A stretch of DNA of 64,000 bases from an uncultured Clostridia bacterium (GCA_934647305.1 CAKUFI010000006.1:1-64000), one strand, 5' to 3'. Counted from the first letter of the stretch, positions 7,063 through 15,562 are shown. Made by a program: numbers and translations. The notes: a model not told the origin generated them from the letters alone.

Positions 7063-8334
7063 TTATTCGGCGGCCAGTATGGCGTTCATCTGGTCGATGA
7101 CGGTCTGCGCGGTGGTCAGGAAGTCCTCCTCCGCCACCAGGCGATACTTGACCTGTTCTTCCGTCTCGTAGAACACATCCCAGGCTTCGCCCGTCTTGGC
7201 CGGTTCAGGCTTGTAGATCGGAGACACGTGACCGTCCTCCAGATAGCTCAGGAATTCGCTGACCTTCTTCTGGGACGCATTGAAGGAGGGCTCCAGATAC
7301 TCGCGAATCGCGCTGCTGATGGGCATGCCGCGATCCATGCCGCAGATGTCATAGGTCTTGGGGTCGTTGGCGAAGTAATTCAGGAACGCCACGGCGAGGT
7401 CAGGGTTCTTGGTACCCGCGGTCACGCTCCAGAGCATGTTGGGCTTCATGAAGGAAGCGGGGGTCTCAGTCGCGGAGGGTGCGGTAAACATCCCCAGATC
7501 CATGCCGGTCTTGCTCTCCAGCGGCTCAAGGAAGTTGCTGTACTGACCCACGCACCACAGCACGTTCTCGCTCAGGTTTGCCTCGTCAGAATCCTTCACC
7601 GGGTCGTCAATCTTGACGAAGTAGCCCTCATCCTGACCCTTGCACAGGAGTTCGAAGTACTTCACCATCGTCTCGGCAGTAAAGCCCACGCTCTTGCCGT
7701 CGTCGGCATACTTCTGCTGACCCATCGTGCGGGTGAAATGGTCAAAAGACATGCAGTTCGTCTTCTTGCCGGTCTTCTCATAGACCGCCTTGCAGACCTC
7801 GAGGTACTCGTCGAGGGTGGGGGCTTCGCTGATGGTCACGCCCGCCTCGGCCAGCGCGGCCTTGTCATAGATGAAAGCGGGGGCGTTGGTGCCAGTGACC
7901 AGAGCCACCATCCTGCCGTCGCTCGCGTTGCCGGCAGACAGCGTGGTCTCGGACATGTTCGTCAGGTCGAGCGCGCCGCTCTCCACATAGGAATCGAGGT
8001 CGAGCAGCAGGCTCGCGTCGGCGTAGGAATTGACATAGGCATAGTCCATCTGAATCACGTCGGGCAGGTCGTTGCCGGCCGCCTGCGTGCTCAGCTTGCT
8101 CCAGTAGTCGCCCCAGCCGGTATACTCCACGTCGATCTTCAGGCCGGGATACGCCTTCTCGAACTCCTCAACCAGCTGCGTGGTCTGCGCGTGGCGGGTG
8201 TCATTGCCCCACCAGGCGATGCGGAACTTCTCGCCGGAGTAGTCCTTCTCCTCGGCGACCGCGCCCACGGCCAGACTGCCCGCCAGCAGCGCACCGGCCA
8301 GCGTCAGCGCCATCCGTCTCATCCATTTCTTCAT
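7063..8334 (-). CDS. Sugar ABC transporter substrate-binding protein
   Basis: This 423-residue extracellular solute-binding protein (family 1, UgpB/MalE-like) has a signal peptide (MKKWMRRMALTLAGALLAGS, cleavage likely after GAVA). The mature start EEKDYSGEKFRIAWWGNDTR is typical of the first beta strand of these proteins. Unlike most Gram-positive binding proteins it has no lipobox cysteine. It captures a sugar and delivers it to the two permeases encoded downstream. A TATAAT promoter precedes it, and the two-component pair upstream is the likely regulator. The ligand cannot be predicted. Confidence 0.94.
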   Translation of the reverse strand: MKKWMRRMALTLAGALLAGSLAVGAVAEEKDYSGEKFRIAWWGNDTRHAQTTQLVEEFEKAYPGLKIDVEYTGWGDYWSKLSTQAAGNDLPDVIQMDYAYVNSYADASLLLDLDSYVESGALDLTNMSETTLSAGNASDGRMVALVTGTNAPAFIYDKAALAEAGVTISEAPTLDEYLEVCKAVYEKTGKKTNCMSFDHFTRTMGQQKYADDGKSVGFTAETMVKYFELLCKGQDEGYFVKIDDPVKDSDEANLSENVLWCVGQYSNFLEPLESKTGMDLGMFTAPSATETPASFMKPNMLWSVTAGTKNPDLAVAFLNYFANDPKTYDICGMDRGMPISSAIREYLEPSFNASQKKVSEFLSYLEDGHVSPIYKPEPAKTGEAWDVFYETEEQVKYRLVAEEDFLTTAQTVIDQMNAILAAE

Positions 8335-8388
8335 GTTCTTTCCCCTTTCTTTCGCGGGCGATCATCTTGCCGCCCTCGTTGTGCCTAT

Positions 8389-8418
8389 ATTATACAAAAA
8401 AGCGGTGCATCTTTACAA
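8389..8418 (-). promoter_or_regulatory. Promoter of binding protein 1
   Basis: On the minus strand TTGTAA is followed after 18 bases by TATAAT (8394-8389), about 55 bases upstream of the binding-protein start. The -35 box is weak, which suits activation by a response regulator. Confidence 0.5.
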
Positions 8419-8462
8419 TCGTCATTTCGGCGCGTTTACTCCAAATTACAGTGCGGTTCACA

Positions 8463-8735
8463 TTCAAAGTCGGCAGGCTGAGCCTGCAGGCGGTGCTAGC
8501 GCCGGCCACACGAATCCTTCGGCCATAGATTGGAGCCTCAGGATTCTTCGTGATCGGAAGACTCGAGGGACTGCCCCATAACCTGCTGCCGCCGGACAAC
8601 AGACGAAACCAGCCGCCATAGATTGGAGCGGCTGATTTCTTCGTTTACCGAACCCCTCCGCCCGCTCCGCCCGTCTCCCTCCCGCGCCCCTTTCGGGGAA
8701 CCGCGTCACAATTCAGAAAATGTAGTGCGGATCAA
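8463..8735 (-). repeat. Composite repeat with two fixed-loop hairpins
   Basis: Read on the minus strand, two hairpins share the loop TCCAATCTATG but have unrelated arms. One has AAATCAGCCGC/GCGGCTGGTTT (8638-8606), the other GAATCCTGAGGC/GCCGAAGGATTC (8546-8512). A palindrome GCAGGCTGAGCCTGC lies at the 8463 end, and a CCCCTTTCGGGG-type segment near 8690. The region separates the response regulator gene from the binding-protein gene and encodes nothing credible. Confidence 0.8.
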
Positions 8736-8799
8736 AGTGCTTTTCGGGAGAGCTCGAGAGGGGCTTTTCTCAGAAAAGCCGCCTCTCGATCGTCTCCCC
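8736..8799 (-). repeat. Palindromic repeat A overlapping the response regulator 3' end
   Basis: This is an inverted copy of the element at 4526. CGAGAGGCGGCTTTTCTGAG on the minus strand forms the left arm and its complement the right arm, followed by CTCTCCCGAAAAGCAC. The response regulator stop codon (8770-8772) is inside the left arm, so its last residues IERRLF are encoded by the repeat. Confidence 0.85.
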
Positions 8800-9807
8800 C
8801 GCCTCGAGCTGGTATTCGCGCGGGGTTTTGCCGGTGTAGCGCTTGAAGACCTGATAGAAGTACTGCACGTTGTTGCCCAGGCCGATCTGCCCGGCGATTT
8901 CGTAGACCCTGTTGTCGCCCGCCCCGCGCAGCAGGGCCATGGCCCGCTCCATGCGCACCTTGAGCAGGTACTCACCGAACTTCATGCCCTCCTGCCGAAG
9001 GAACCGCTTGCCCAGGTGCTGCGCGTTGACGTGAATCACCTGCTCGGCCACGTACTGCAGCGTCAGGCCGGGCTGGTCGTAGTGCTCGTCCGCGAAGCGC
9101 ACCGCCTGATCGACCACGCTCTCGTTCTGCTCGGCCGCGCGGTAGATTTCGCCCAGCAGCTCGGCCACCCGCTCGTAGGGCTGGTCGTCCTCGATCACCC
9201 GCGCGATGCTCCACAGCGGCGCGCGCCCGGACAGCAGCGCCTCGTGCCGCGCCATGAGCAGCGTCGCCGCTTCGCTCAGCAGGCTCAGGTCGCGATAGGG
9301 CGCGAACGCCTGGCGCACCTGCTCGCCGGTAAAGCGCCCGCCCCGGTCGGGCTGCAGCTCCATCAGCTCCGCGCACAGCCGCGCGACCGCCCTCTTGCGC
9401 TGCCCGCGGCGGTAGATCATGCCGCTCTTTGCCCGCTCGACCTCCTCGGCGCACCGGGAAAGCGCGCGCTCGAGATCCTCCTTTCGGCAGGGCTTGAGCA
9501 GGTAGTCGGTCACGCCCTGCCGCAGCGCCGACTGCACCAGCGGAAAGTCGTCGTAGCCCGACAGCACCGCGCACACCAGCTCGGGCGCCATCTGCCTGGC
9601 CTGGCCGATCAGCTCCAGCCCGTCCATGACCGGCATGCGGATGTCGGTCAGCAGGATGTCCGGCCGCTCGTCGGTAATCAGCTGCAGCGCGTCCAGCGCG
9701 TTTTCGCAGCTGCCCAGCAGCCTGAGCCCCAGCCCTTCCCAGTCCAGCAGCGCGCAGATGCTCTCCCGCACGCGCGTCTCGTCGTCCACCAGGATCACCT
9801 TATACAT
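8770..9807 (-). CDS. Response regulator, YesN/AraC type
   Basis: This 345-residue protein has an N-terminal receiver domain (MYKVILVDDETRVRESI, phospho-acceptor Asp in DILLTDIRMPVMDG, Lys in LLKPCRKEDLE) and a C-terminal AraC-type pair of helix-turn-helices ending GKTPREYQLEAG. It should activate the ABC operon in response to its kinase. The ATG at 9807 lies 13 bases inside the kinase gene and is preceded by GGGGGG; an upstream in-frame extension has no merit. The final residues TIERRLF come from a repeat element that supplies the stop codon, an unusual junction. Confidence 0.94.
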   Translation of the reverse strand: MYKVILVDDETRVRESICALLDWEGLGLRLLGSCENALDALQLITDERPDILLTDIRMPVMDGLELIGQARQMAPELVCAVLSGYDDFPLVQSALRQGVTDYLLKPCRKEDLERALSRCAEEVERAKSGMIYRRGQRKRAVARLCAELMELQPDRGGRFTGEQVRQAFAPYRDLSLLSEAATLLMARHEALLSGRAPLWSIARVIEDDQPYERVAELLGEIYRAAEQNESVVDQAVRFADEHYDQPGLTLQYVAEQVIHVNAQHLGKRFLRQEGMKFGEYLLKVRMERAMALLRGAGDNRVYEIAGQIGLGNNVQYFYQVFKRYTGKTPREYQLEAGETIERRLF

Positions 9808-11525
9808 GCCAGTCCCCCCGTTCCCTTCTCGATCTTTTCGGGCACGCGAATCCACACCTGCGTGCGGTCGTCCACCCGGTGAAACTCCAGCCCGTACCGC
9901 TCCGAAAAAGCGATGCGTATGCGCTGATCGATGTTCCGCAGGCCGATGCCCGTACCCCGGCTCTGTGCCGCCCCGTTTTCAAGACGCGTCAGTATGTCCT
10001 CGTCGATGCCCGAGCCGTTGTCCTCCACCACGATCACCGCGTCCTTGCCCTCGCGCCGCGCAAACACCCGGATGCGGCAGGTATCCAGCATTTCCTCCGC
10101 CGCGTAGTGCACCGCGTTCTCGACGATCGGCTGAACGGTCATGCGCGGCAGAGCGATCTCCATCAGCTCTTCAGGTACCTCGCAGGCGTACTCCAGCCGC
10201 CTGCCGAACCGCGCCCGCTGAATCTCCATGTAGTCGCCGGTCAGCTTCAGCTCGTCGCGCAGCGTCACCGTGGTCTCGCCCCGGTTGATCGAGGCCCGCA
10301 GGATGCGCGCAAGCGTCTCGGTCATGCGCGCGGTCTCCTCGTCGCCGTGCTCGTAGGCCACCCACACGATGGTGGACAGCGCGTTGAACAGGAAATGCGG
10401 CCGAATCTGCTGCTGCAGCTGGCCATACTGCGCCTCCTTGAGCAGCACCATGCGCTCGTAGTTCTCGTCGGTCAGGCGCTTGTGCTCATAGGCCATGCGG
10501 TCGAAGTGGCGGTGCAGCCGGCCGATCTCGTCCCTGCGGCCGACGTACTGCTCGCTCTTCTTCAGGTCGGGCAGCTCGCCGTGCTGGTATGCGTCAAACT
10601 TGTCCAGCAGCCGCTCCAGGTGCCGCGCGATCCCCCGCACCAGCAGCGCGCTGACGATCAGCCCGATCACGCCCGCCAGCACGGTCAGGGCCACCGAGCG
10701 CCGCGCCGCCTGATCAATCGAGCGCTGAATCCGCCCGTACGGCATGGCCGCCAGGAACCGCCAGCCCCGCCGGCTCTCCTTTTCCACGATAAACCGGTCG
10801 CCCTCGATGCGCCAGCCGGTCTGCCCGGGCGCGCTCAGGCCGAGCCCCGTGCCGTCGTACAGGCACTCGCCCTCCACCCAGACCGCCGCGCTCAGGTCGC
10901 TTTCGCCGCCCATGCACCGCCTGATCAGCCCCTCCATGTCCACCTGCGCGATGATCGTGCCCAGGTGCTCGAGCGTCAGGCCCTCCCACTGGCGAATTTC
11001 GCGCGTCATGAACAGCTTGCCTGCGTCCACCGCAAAGCACATCGCCCCATTCGCCTCGATCGCCAGCGCGTTGAGCCGGTCCTTCTGCTCCAGAAAGACC
11101 ATGCTGCTGGTCGTGCTCGTGTTGGTGTCCTCGCGCACGTTGATGTGCAGCCTGCTCAGGTTCATGTCGTCGTACAGGTGCGCCGCCAGGCCGTTGCGCA
11201 GGTTCATGCAGGAGACCAGCCAGGGCATCGTGCCGGTCGTCGTGTCCTTGAGCTTCACCAGCTCCTCCTGTATCGACCGGTCGCCGATGATCGACAGCGT
11301 GAGCTCGTCCATCCGCTCCAGCTGCGTCTCCACCCGCTCCACGTAGGAATTCAGCGTCTTCGAGGTCATGACGTACAGCTGCTCGTTGTACGCGCGATAG
11401 GCCATCGACCGGCTGGCGAACTCGCCCGCCAGCAGCAGACTCAGCAGCAGTCCCAGTATCAGCACAATCTTCCCGCACAGGCTCCTGTTCTGAAACCATC
11501 GCGCCGCCCAGTGCTTCTTTTTCAT
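9795..11525 (-). CDS. Sensor histidine kinase, YesM type
   Basis: This 576-residue membrane kinase has a first transmembrane segment at about 16-34, an extracellular sensor region to about residue 270 and a second segment (VALTVLAGVIGLIVSALLV). A HAMP-like linker follows, then the His_kinase box QQQIRPHFLFNALSTIVW with the phosphorylated His, and an ATPase domain (N box VENAVHYAAEEM, G boxes DNGSGIDE and GTGIGL). It overlaps the response regulator by 13 bases. The start at MKKKHW fits the membrane topology; an upstream in-frame extension adds only basic residues. It probably senses an extracellular sugar directly or through binding protein 1. Confidence 0.94.
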   Translation of the reverse strand: MKKKHWAARWFQNRSLCGKIVLILGLLLSLLLAGEFASRSMAYRAYNEQLYVMTSKTLNSYVERVETQLERMDELTLSIIGDRSIQEELVKLKDTTTGTMPWLVSCMNLRNGLAAHLYDDMNLSRLHINVREDTNTSTTSSMVFLEQKDRLNALAIEANGAMCFAVDAGKLFMTREIRQWEGLTLEHLGTIIAQVDMEGLIRRCMGGESDLSAAVWVEGECLYDGTGLGLSAPGQTGWRIEGDRFIVEKESRRGWRFLAAMPYGRIQRSIDQAARRSVALTVLAGVIGLIVSALLVRGIARHLERLLDKFDAYQHGELPDLKKSEQYVGRRDEIGRLHRHFDRMAYEHKRLTDENYERMVLLKEAQYGQLQQQIRPHFLFNALSTIVWVAYEHGDEETARMTETLARILRASINRGETTVTLRDELKLTGDYMEIQRARFGRRLEYACEVPEELMEIALPRMTVQPIVENAVHYAAEEMLDTCRIRVFARREGKDAVIVVEDNGSGIDEDILTRLENGAAQSRGTGIGLRNIDQRIRIAFSERYGLEFHRVDDRTQVWIRVPEKIEKGTGGLACIR

Positions 11526-11700
11526 GGTATTCCCCGCTTTTTCCCCATTTTTCTTCACTATAACACACGCGCGCCCGCCCTGCCAAGTCTCTTTTCCATT
11601 CCTCTCCAATTAAAACTCTTTGCTCTCGTTTTTGCACTGGCCGCAGATTCTGCGATACGCTTTCGCTATCGCCGGAGGCTCCGGTATAGGAAATAAGTGG

Positions 11701-11729
11701 TTGACAGCTGTCACACAATGGAGTATACT
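11701..11729 (+). promoter_or_regulatory. Sigma-A promoter of the blaI-like operon
   Basis: TTGACA (11701-11706), 17 bases, TATACT (11724-11729). The -35 box lies inside the first operator palindrome, so repressor binding would exclude polymerase. Confidence 0.85.
11702..11713. promoter_or_regulatory. Operator 1 of the BlaI/MecI-type repressor
   Basis: The perfect 12-bp palindrome TGACAGCTGTCA overlaps the -35 box. An identical copy follows 44 bases downstream. Confidence 0.85.
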
Positions 11730-11745
11730 GGCCTTGTCAACCGGT

Positions 11746-11757
11746 TGACAGCTGTCA
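11746..11757. promoter_or_regulatory. Operator 2 of the BlaI/MecI-type repressor
   Basis: This is a second copy of TGACAGCTGTCA, in the same CCGGTTGACAGCTGTCACAC-like context, just upstream of the AAGGAGG site. Paired identical palindromes across a promoter are typical of autoregulated BlaI/MecI systems. Confidence 0.85.
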
Positions 11758-11776
11758 CACAAGGAGGTTTTCCGCT

Positions 11777-12154
11777 ATGCCCAAACAACCCGTCATCCTG
11801 CAAAAGAGCGAGTGGATTATCCTGGAGAAGCTCTGGGAAAAGCCGCGGTCGCTGATGCAGCTGGTGCATGCCCTGCAGAGCGAGACCGGCTGGAGCAAGA
11901 GCACGGTCAACACGCTGCTCGCCCGCATGCTGGACAAGGACCTGATTGCCTGCCGCGAGGGCGAACGCGCCCGGCTCTACTCCCCCGCGATCGACCGCGA
12001 ACGGGCCGCGCTGGACGAAACCGAAAGCCTGCTGACGCGGCTCTATCACGGCTCGGTCAGCCTGATGATGAGCACGCTGGCTCGGAAAAAGCCGTTTTCC
12101 CGGGAAGAGATCGCCGAGCTGAAGGCGCTTTTGAAGGAGCTGGACGAGCCATGA
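11777..12154 (+). CDS. BlaI/MecI/CopY family repressor
   Basis: This 125-residue protein has an N-terminal winged helix (ILQKSEWIILEKLWEKPRSL, then STVNTLLARMLDKDLI) and a helical C-terminal dimerisation region, the normal BlaI plan and length. In the family a partner membrane metalloprotease triggers cleavage of the repressor, which frees the operators. The start follows AAGGAGG by nine bases. Its stop overlaps the M56 gene start (ATGA), so the two are translationally coupled. Two TGACAGCTGTCA operators in its own promoter indicate autoregulation. No beta-lactamase is adjacent, so the regulated function is open. Confidence 0.94.
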   Translation: MPKQPVILQKSEWIILEKLWEKPRSLMQLVHALQSETGWSKSTVNTLLARMLDKDLIACREGERARLYSPAIDRERAALDETESLLTRLYHGSVSLMMSTLARKKPFSREEIAELKALLKELDEP

Positions 12155-13806
12155 TCGCGCGGCATCTATTCGCATGTACGGTGCTGATGCTCTGCGTGCT
12201 GGCGCTTCGCGCGCTGTTCGGCAGGCGTCTGAGCGCCCGCGCCCGATATGCGCTGTGGCTGCTCGTGCTCATCAGGCTGTGCTGCCCGATCACGCTGGGC
12301 CAGAGCCGGGCGAGCGTGCAGCGGATCATCGCGCCCCGCCCGTCCGTCCAGGTATGGGTCGAAGCGCCCGCCTCCTCCCTGCCCGTCGTGCAGAGCGCGC
12401 CTGCGGCCTCCCCAGAAAGAGCCGGGGCGACAACCGCCTCTCTTCCGATTATACCGCTTCTCTACGCGCTGGGCGCGGCGTCGGTGGGCGCGTGCCTGCT
12501 GACCAGCAACCTTCGCTTTGCCGTCCGGCTGCTCAGGAGCCGCAGGCGAATCCGCGTGCCCGGCTGTCCGCTGCGCGTATACGCAACCGGCTTGGTGGAC
12601 GCGCCTTGCCTGTTCGGCCTGTGTCCGCCGAGCATCTACCTGCCGGCCGCTCTTTCCTGCTCCCGCCGCTCGCTGCGGCACATGCTGGCGCACGAGGTCT
12701 GCCACGCGCGGCACCTGGATTTCTTCTGGGCGCTGTGCCGGTGCCTGCTGTTGTGCGCGTACTGGTTCCACCCGCTCGTCTGGCTGTGCGCCCGGCTGTC
12801 CGCTCAGGACGCGGAGTGCGCCTGCGACGAGTCGGCGATTGCCCTGCTGGGCGAAAAGCACCGCCGTGCCTACGCCCACACCCTGCTTATGCAGCTTGCC
12901 CGCCCGGCGCGCCGAACCTCGCCCTGCCTGGCGACTGCCTGGAAAGGAGATTTTCACGCCATGAAACGACGTTTTACGCAGCTGATTCATCATCCCCGCA
13001 CGCTCAGGCGCACCGCCTGCGCGCTGACCGCCCTGCTGCTTCTCGTCTGCCTGGGCACCTTTACCGGCGCGCCGCTGGCCGAATCGCTGAGCGAAATCCC
13101 GGCCTCCTCCACGCCGCTTCCCATGGTCTCGTCCACGCCCGTTCCCGCCAAGGAATCGCTTCCTCCCGCCGTCCCCGATACGGCCATCTTGCTGCTGGCC
13201 GAGGCCCCTGCAGACGGCTCCGTCAGCCTGAAGGTAGCCCCCTCCTGGCTGGGTTCTCAGGCTTACTTCGCGCCCCACGACGAGGCGCTGGACGCGCTGT
13301 TTGCCTCGCTGAGCGAAGGAACCGCGCCCGCCCCCGACTGGCGCAAGTCAAAGCGCGACGCGGGCTTCTCGCTGTGTGACGGCCCGCGCGAACTGGCCGC
13401 CTTCACCGACGGCGCGCTGATCGAGACGCTTGCGGACGGAACCGAGCGGCTGTATCAGGCGGATGAGCTGTTCGCCCGCGCCTGCGGCCTGCTGAGCGAG
13501 CGCCTGCATTATGGCGCAGTCGACCCGGCCGGTCTGACCGGCCTGAGCGCGGCCTCGCTGTACCGCAGCGGCGCGGAGGAAGCCCGTCTGACCGACCCGG
13601 CCGCCCTTTCCCGACTCGAAACGCTGCTGACCGGCGCCCGGTCGATCACCCAGCCCGCCTGCCCCTTCGGCCCGGCGACGCTGAGTCTGACGCTTTCGAG
13701 CGGCGAGGTCGTCGTGCTCAGTCTGGCGACGGACGGCTGTCCGATCTTCCTGACCGACGGAACGTACTATCAGGCCCAGGGCGACCTGGCCGCCTGCTTC
13801 GGCTAA
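12151..13806 (+). CDS. BlaR1-like M56 membrane metalloprotease with unusual C-terminal domain
   Basis: This 551-residue protein has N-terminal membrane helices (about 1-25, 30-50, 97-115), the zinc-protease motif HEVCHARHLD at residues 181-190 and a further helix (LLLCAYWFHPLVWLCARLSA). After CACDESAIALLGEKHRRAYA comes another helix near residue 290 (ALTALLLLVCLGTF) and an outer region of about 240 residues. In BlaR1 this outer part is a penicillin-binding domain with SxxK. I see no such motif; instead there is a Ser/Pro/Thr-rich linker and an unrecognised sensor-like domain. It is coupled to the repressor upstream and should inactivate it on stimulus. The signal is unknown. Confidence 0.9.
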   Translation: MIARHLFACTVLMLCVLALRALFGRRLSARARYALWLLVLIRLCCPITLGQSRASVQRIIAPRPSVQVWVEAPASSLPVVQSAPAASPERAGATTASLPIIPLLYALGAASVGACLLTSNLRFAVRLLRSRRRIRVPGCPLRVYATGLVDAPCLFGLCPPSIYLPAALSCSRRSLRHMLAHEVCHARHLDFFWALCRCLLLCAYWFHPLVWLCARLSAQDAECACDESAIALLGEKHRRAYAHTLLMQLARPARRTSPCLATAWKGDFHAMKRRFTQLIHHPRTLRRTACALTALLLLVCLGTFTGAPLAESLSEIPASSTPLPMVSSTPVPAKESLPPAVPDTAILLLAEAPADGSVSLKVAPSWLGSQAYFAPHDEALDALFASLSEGTAPAPDWRKSKRDAGFSLCDGPRELAAFTDGALIETLADGTERLYQADELFARACGLLSERLHYGAVDPAGLTGLSAASLYRSGAEEARLTDPAALSRLETLLTGARSITQPACPFGPATLSLTLSSGEVVVLSLATDGCPIFLTDGTYYQAQGDLAACFG

Positions 13807-13861
13807 GCAATCGCACGGGAGCGGATCGTCCCGGTTCGCTCCCGCCCTTTCAGGAGGCACT

Positions 13862-14722
13862 ATGGAGCTCAAGCAACTTTCCTATTTCGTGGCCGTGGCC
13901 GAGGAAGGCAGCATCACGGCCGCCGCGCGCAGACTATACATTTCCCAGCCCCCGCTGAGCACGCAGATGAAGCTGCTGGAGCAGGAGCTGGGCTGTCAGC
14001 TGTTCGAGCGCGGGCGAAGCGCCATCCGCCTGACCGAGCAGGGCGCGATACTCTACCGCCACGCGCTGACCCTGCTCGAAATCAGCCGGGCCGCCCGGGA
14101 CGAGGTGCTTTCCAGCACCGGCGAGGTGCGCGGCACGCTGCGGCTGGGGGTGGTGTCGTCGGTCGTCTCCTCGCACGGGGCCGACTGGATCGCCCGCTTC
14201 GTTCGGGCCTGTCCGCAGGCGCGCGTCGAGGTCTGCGAGGCCAACACCTATGAGCTGCTGGAAAAGCTGCGCAACCGCGCCATCCAACTGGCCATCGTGC
14301 GCACGCCCTTCCGCGCCGACCGGGTCAGCTGCCGCAGTCTGCTCTCCGAGCCCATGGTCGCCATCGGGCCCGCCGCGATGCTGCCGGAGGCCGAGGTCAC
14401 GCCCCAGGCGCTCGCCGCGCTGCCCCTGATCAGCTATCGCCGCTGGAAAAGCGTGCTCAAGCAGTACTTCGACGAGGACGGCCTCTCCCCCGCCTTCCGC
14501 TGCCTGTGCGACGACGCGCGCACCGCGGTGCGCCTGGCCGAGGCGGGCCTTGGCGTATGCATCGCGCCCCAGTCCGCCGCCACGCAGGGCTCGCAGTCCC
14601 TGGTCTCCCGCCCGCTCACCCGCCCCATCCGCTCCGAGGTCGTCCTGGTCTCCCCCGAGGACGGCCAGCTTTCTCCCGCCGCCCGCCGCTTTGCCGAGCT
14701 GCTCGAGGAAAAAGAGGCATAG
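13862..14722 (+). CDS. LysR family transcriptional regulator
   Basis: This 286-residue regulator has an N-terminal helix-turn-helix (ELKQLSYFVAVAEEGSITAA, then SQPPLSTQMKLLEQELG) and a periplasmic-binding-like effector domain (LRLGVVSSVVSSHGADWIARF). It starts at ATG 13862 behind CAGGAGG, 55 bases after the M56 gene. The intervening sequence has no strong terminator, so read-through from the bla-like operon is possible. No divergent target gene is adjacent and its regulon cannot be deduced. Confidence 0.92.
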   Translation: MELKQLSYFVAVAEEGSITAAARRLYISQPPLSTQMKLLEQELGCQLFERGRSAIRLTEQGAILYRHALTLLEISRAARDEVLSSTGEVRGTLRLGVVSSVVSSHGADWIARFVRACPQARVEVCEANTYELLEKLRNRAIQLAIVRTPFRADRVSCRSLLSEPMVAIGPAAMLPEAEVTPQALAALPLISYRRWKSVLKQYFDEDGLSPAFRCLCDDARTAVRLAEAGLGVCIAPQSAATQGSQSLVSRPLTRPIRSEVVLVSPEDGQLSPAARRFAELLEEKEA

Positions 14723-14726
14723 CAAA

Positions 14727-14776
14727 AACCGCTCCCCGTCAGGCAGCTTGCCCGGCAGGGAGCGGTTCCTTTTTTC
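14727..14776. terminator. Bidirectional terminator between LysR and YbaK genes
   Basis: AACCGCTCCC pairs with GGGAGCGGTT across a loop containing a second small stem. CCTTTTTT follows on the plus strand and a short A/T stretch on the other side. The two flanking genes are convergent. Confidence 0.8.
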
Positions 14777-15251
14777 AGGCGGGCTGTATCGGCTTGCACA
14801 CGTCCACCCAGTCAGCGTATCCCGAATAGCGCTCCATCTCCTCGATGGTCAGCTCGATCGCGCTGTGGCTGCTTCCGCAGGCCGGGAACACCGTCTCAAA
14901 GCGCTTCAGCGACTCGTCCAGGTACACCGTCACGCCCTCATTCACCGCGAACGGGCACACCCCGCCCACCGCGTGGCCGATCATCTCCGCCGCCTCGTCC
15001 GGCGTGAGCATTTTGGCCTTCGCGCCGAAGCGCGCCTTGTACCGCGCGTTGTCCACCTTCACGTCCCCCGCCGTCACGATCAGTATCGGCTTTCCGTTCA
15101 CCAGAAAGGACAGCGTCTTGGCAATCCGACAGGGCTCGCAGCCCAGTGCCTGCGCCGCCAGAAGCACCGTCGCGCTCGACTCGTCGTATTCCAGTATCCG
15201 CCCCTCCATGCCGTACTGCCTGAAAAACGCCCACACCTTCTCAATCGACAT
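14775..15251 (-). CDS. YbaK/ProX-type aminoacyl-tRNA deacylase
   Basis: This 158-residue protein of the YbaK/EbsC fold hydrolyses mischarged tRNA, typically Cys- or Ala-tRNA(Pro). Family hallmarks are the LAAQALGCEPCRIAKTL segment, the catalytic Lys region KTLSFLVNGKPILIVTAGD and GGVCPFAV near residue 100. It is a single-domain free-standing protein of usual length in the cytoplasm. The start follows AAGGGGG by eight bases. The gene is monocistronic and convergent with the LysR gene, with a shared terminator. Confidence 0.92.
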   Translation of the reverse strand: MSIEKVWAFFRQYGMEGRILEYDESSATVLLAAQALGCEPCRIAKTLSFLVNGKPILIVTAGDVKVDNARYKARFGAKAKMLTPDEAAEMIGHAVGGVCPFAVNEGVTVYLDESLKRFETVFPACGSSHSAIELTIEEMERYSGYADWVDVCKPIQPA

Positions 15252-15344
15252 TCGTTTTTCCCCCTTGTTTCACGTCTTCGCGCTCAGGCAACTCCGCCCC
15301 GCGCACCACACCATCATACCACCCGCATGTGAACATTTCAAGTA

Positions 15345-15545
15345 CCGGGGGCACGCCGGGGAGGCCGCCTTTCTGCCGGGCAGTGCCCGGACCCACTTGC
15401 TGCCGCGGAGCGATAAGCTCGGCTGTTCATCGGCAAATGCTGGCAAGGCCACGTCACGTCTTTTGCCCCTCTCGAGCTCTCCCGAAAAGCACTATGATCC
15501 GCATTACATTTTCTGGATTGTGATGCAGTTCCCCGAAAGGGGCGC
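15345..15545 (+). repeat. Composite repeat A with D palindrome and GATCC tail
   Basis: The left arm (GGGGAGGCCGCCTTTCTG) leads into the palindrome CCGGGCAGTGCCCGG and about 75 bases of inner sequence. The right arm CCCCTCTCGAGCTCTCCC and the tail GAAAAGCACTATGATCCGCA follow, with a mirrored TGATGCAGTTCCCCGAA. The same outer arms elsewhere enclose different inner sequence. Confidence 0.7.
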
Positions 15546-15562
15546 GGGAGGGAGACGGAGAC

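Noticed and set aside
4942..8481. Very long open frame on the plus strand (over 1100 codons) opposite ABC system 1
   Set aside because: It is antisense to three clear transporter genes, is rich in His/Arg/Gly as expected of a GC-rich shadow frame, and has no ribosome site or domain.
11777..13806. Beta-lactam resistance locus
   Set aside because: A BlaI/BlaR1-like pair is present but the sensor lacks a visible penicillin-binding motif and no beta-lactamase or mecA-type gene follows.
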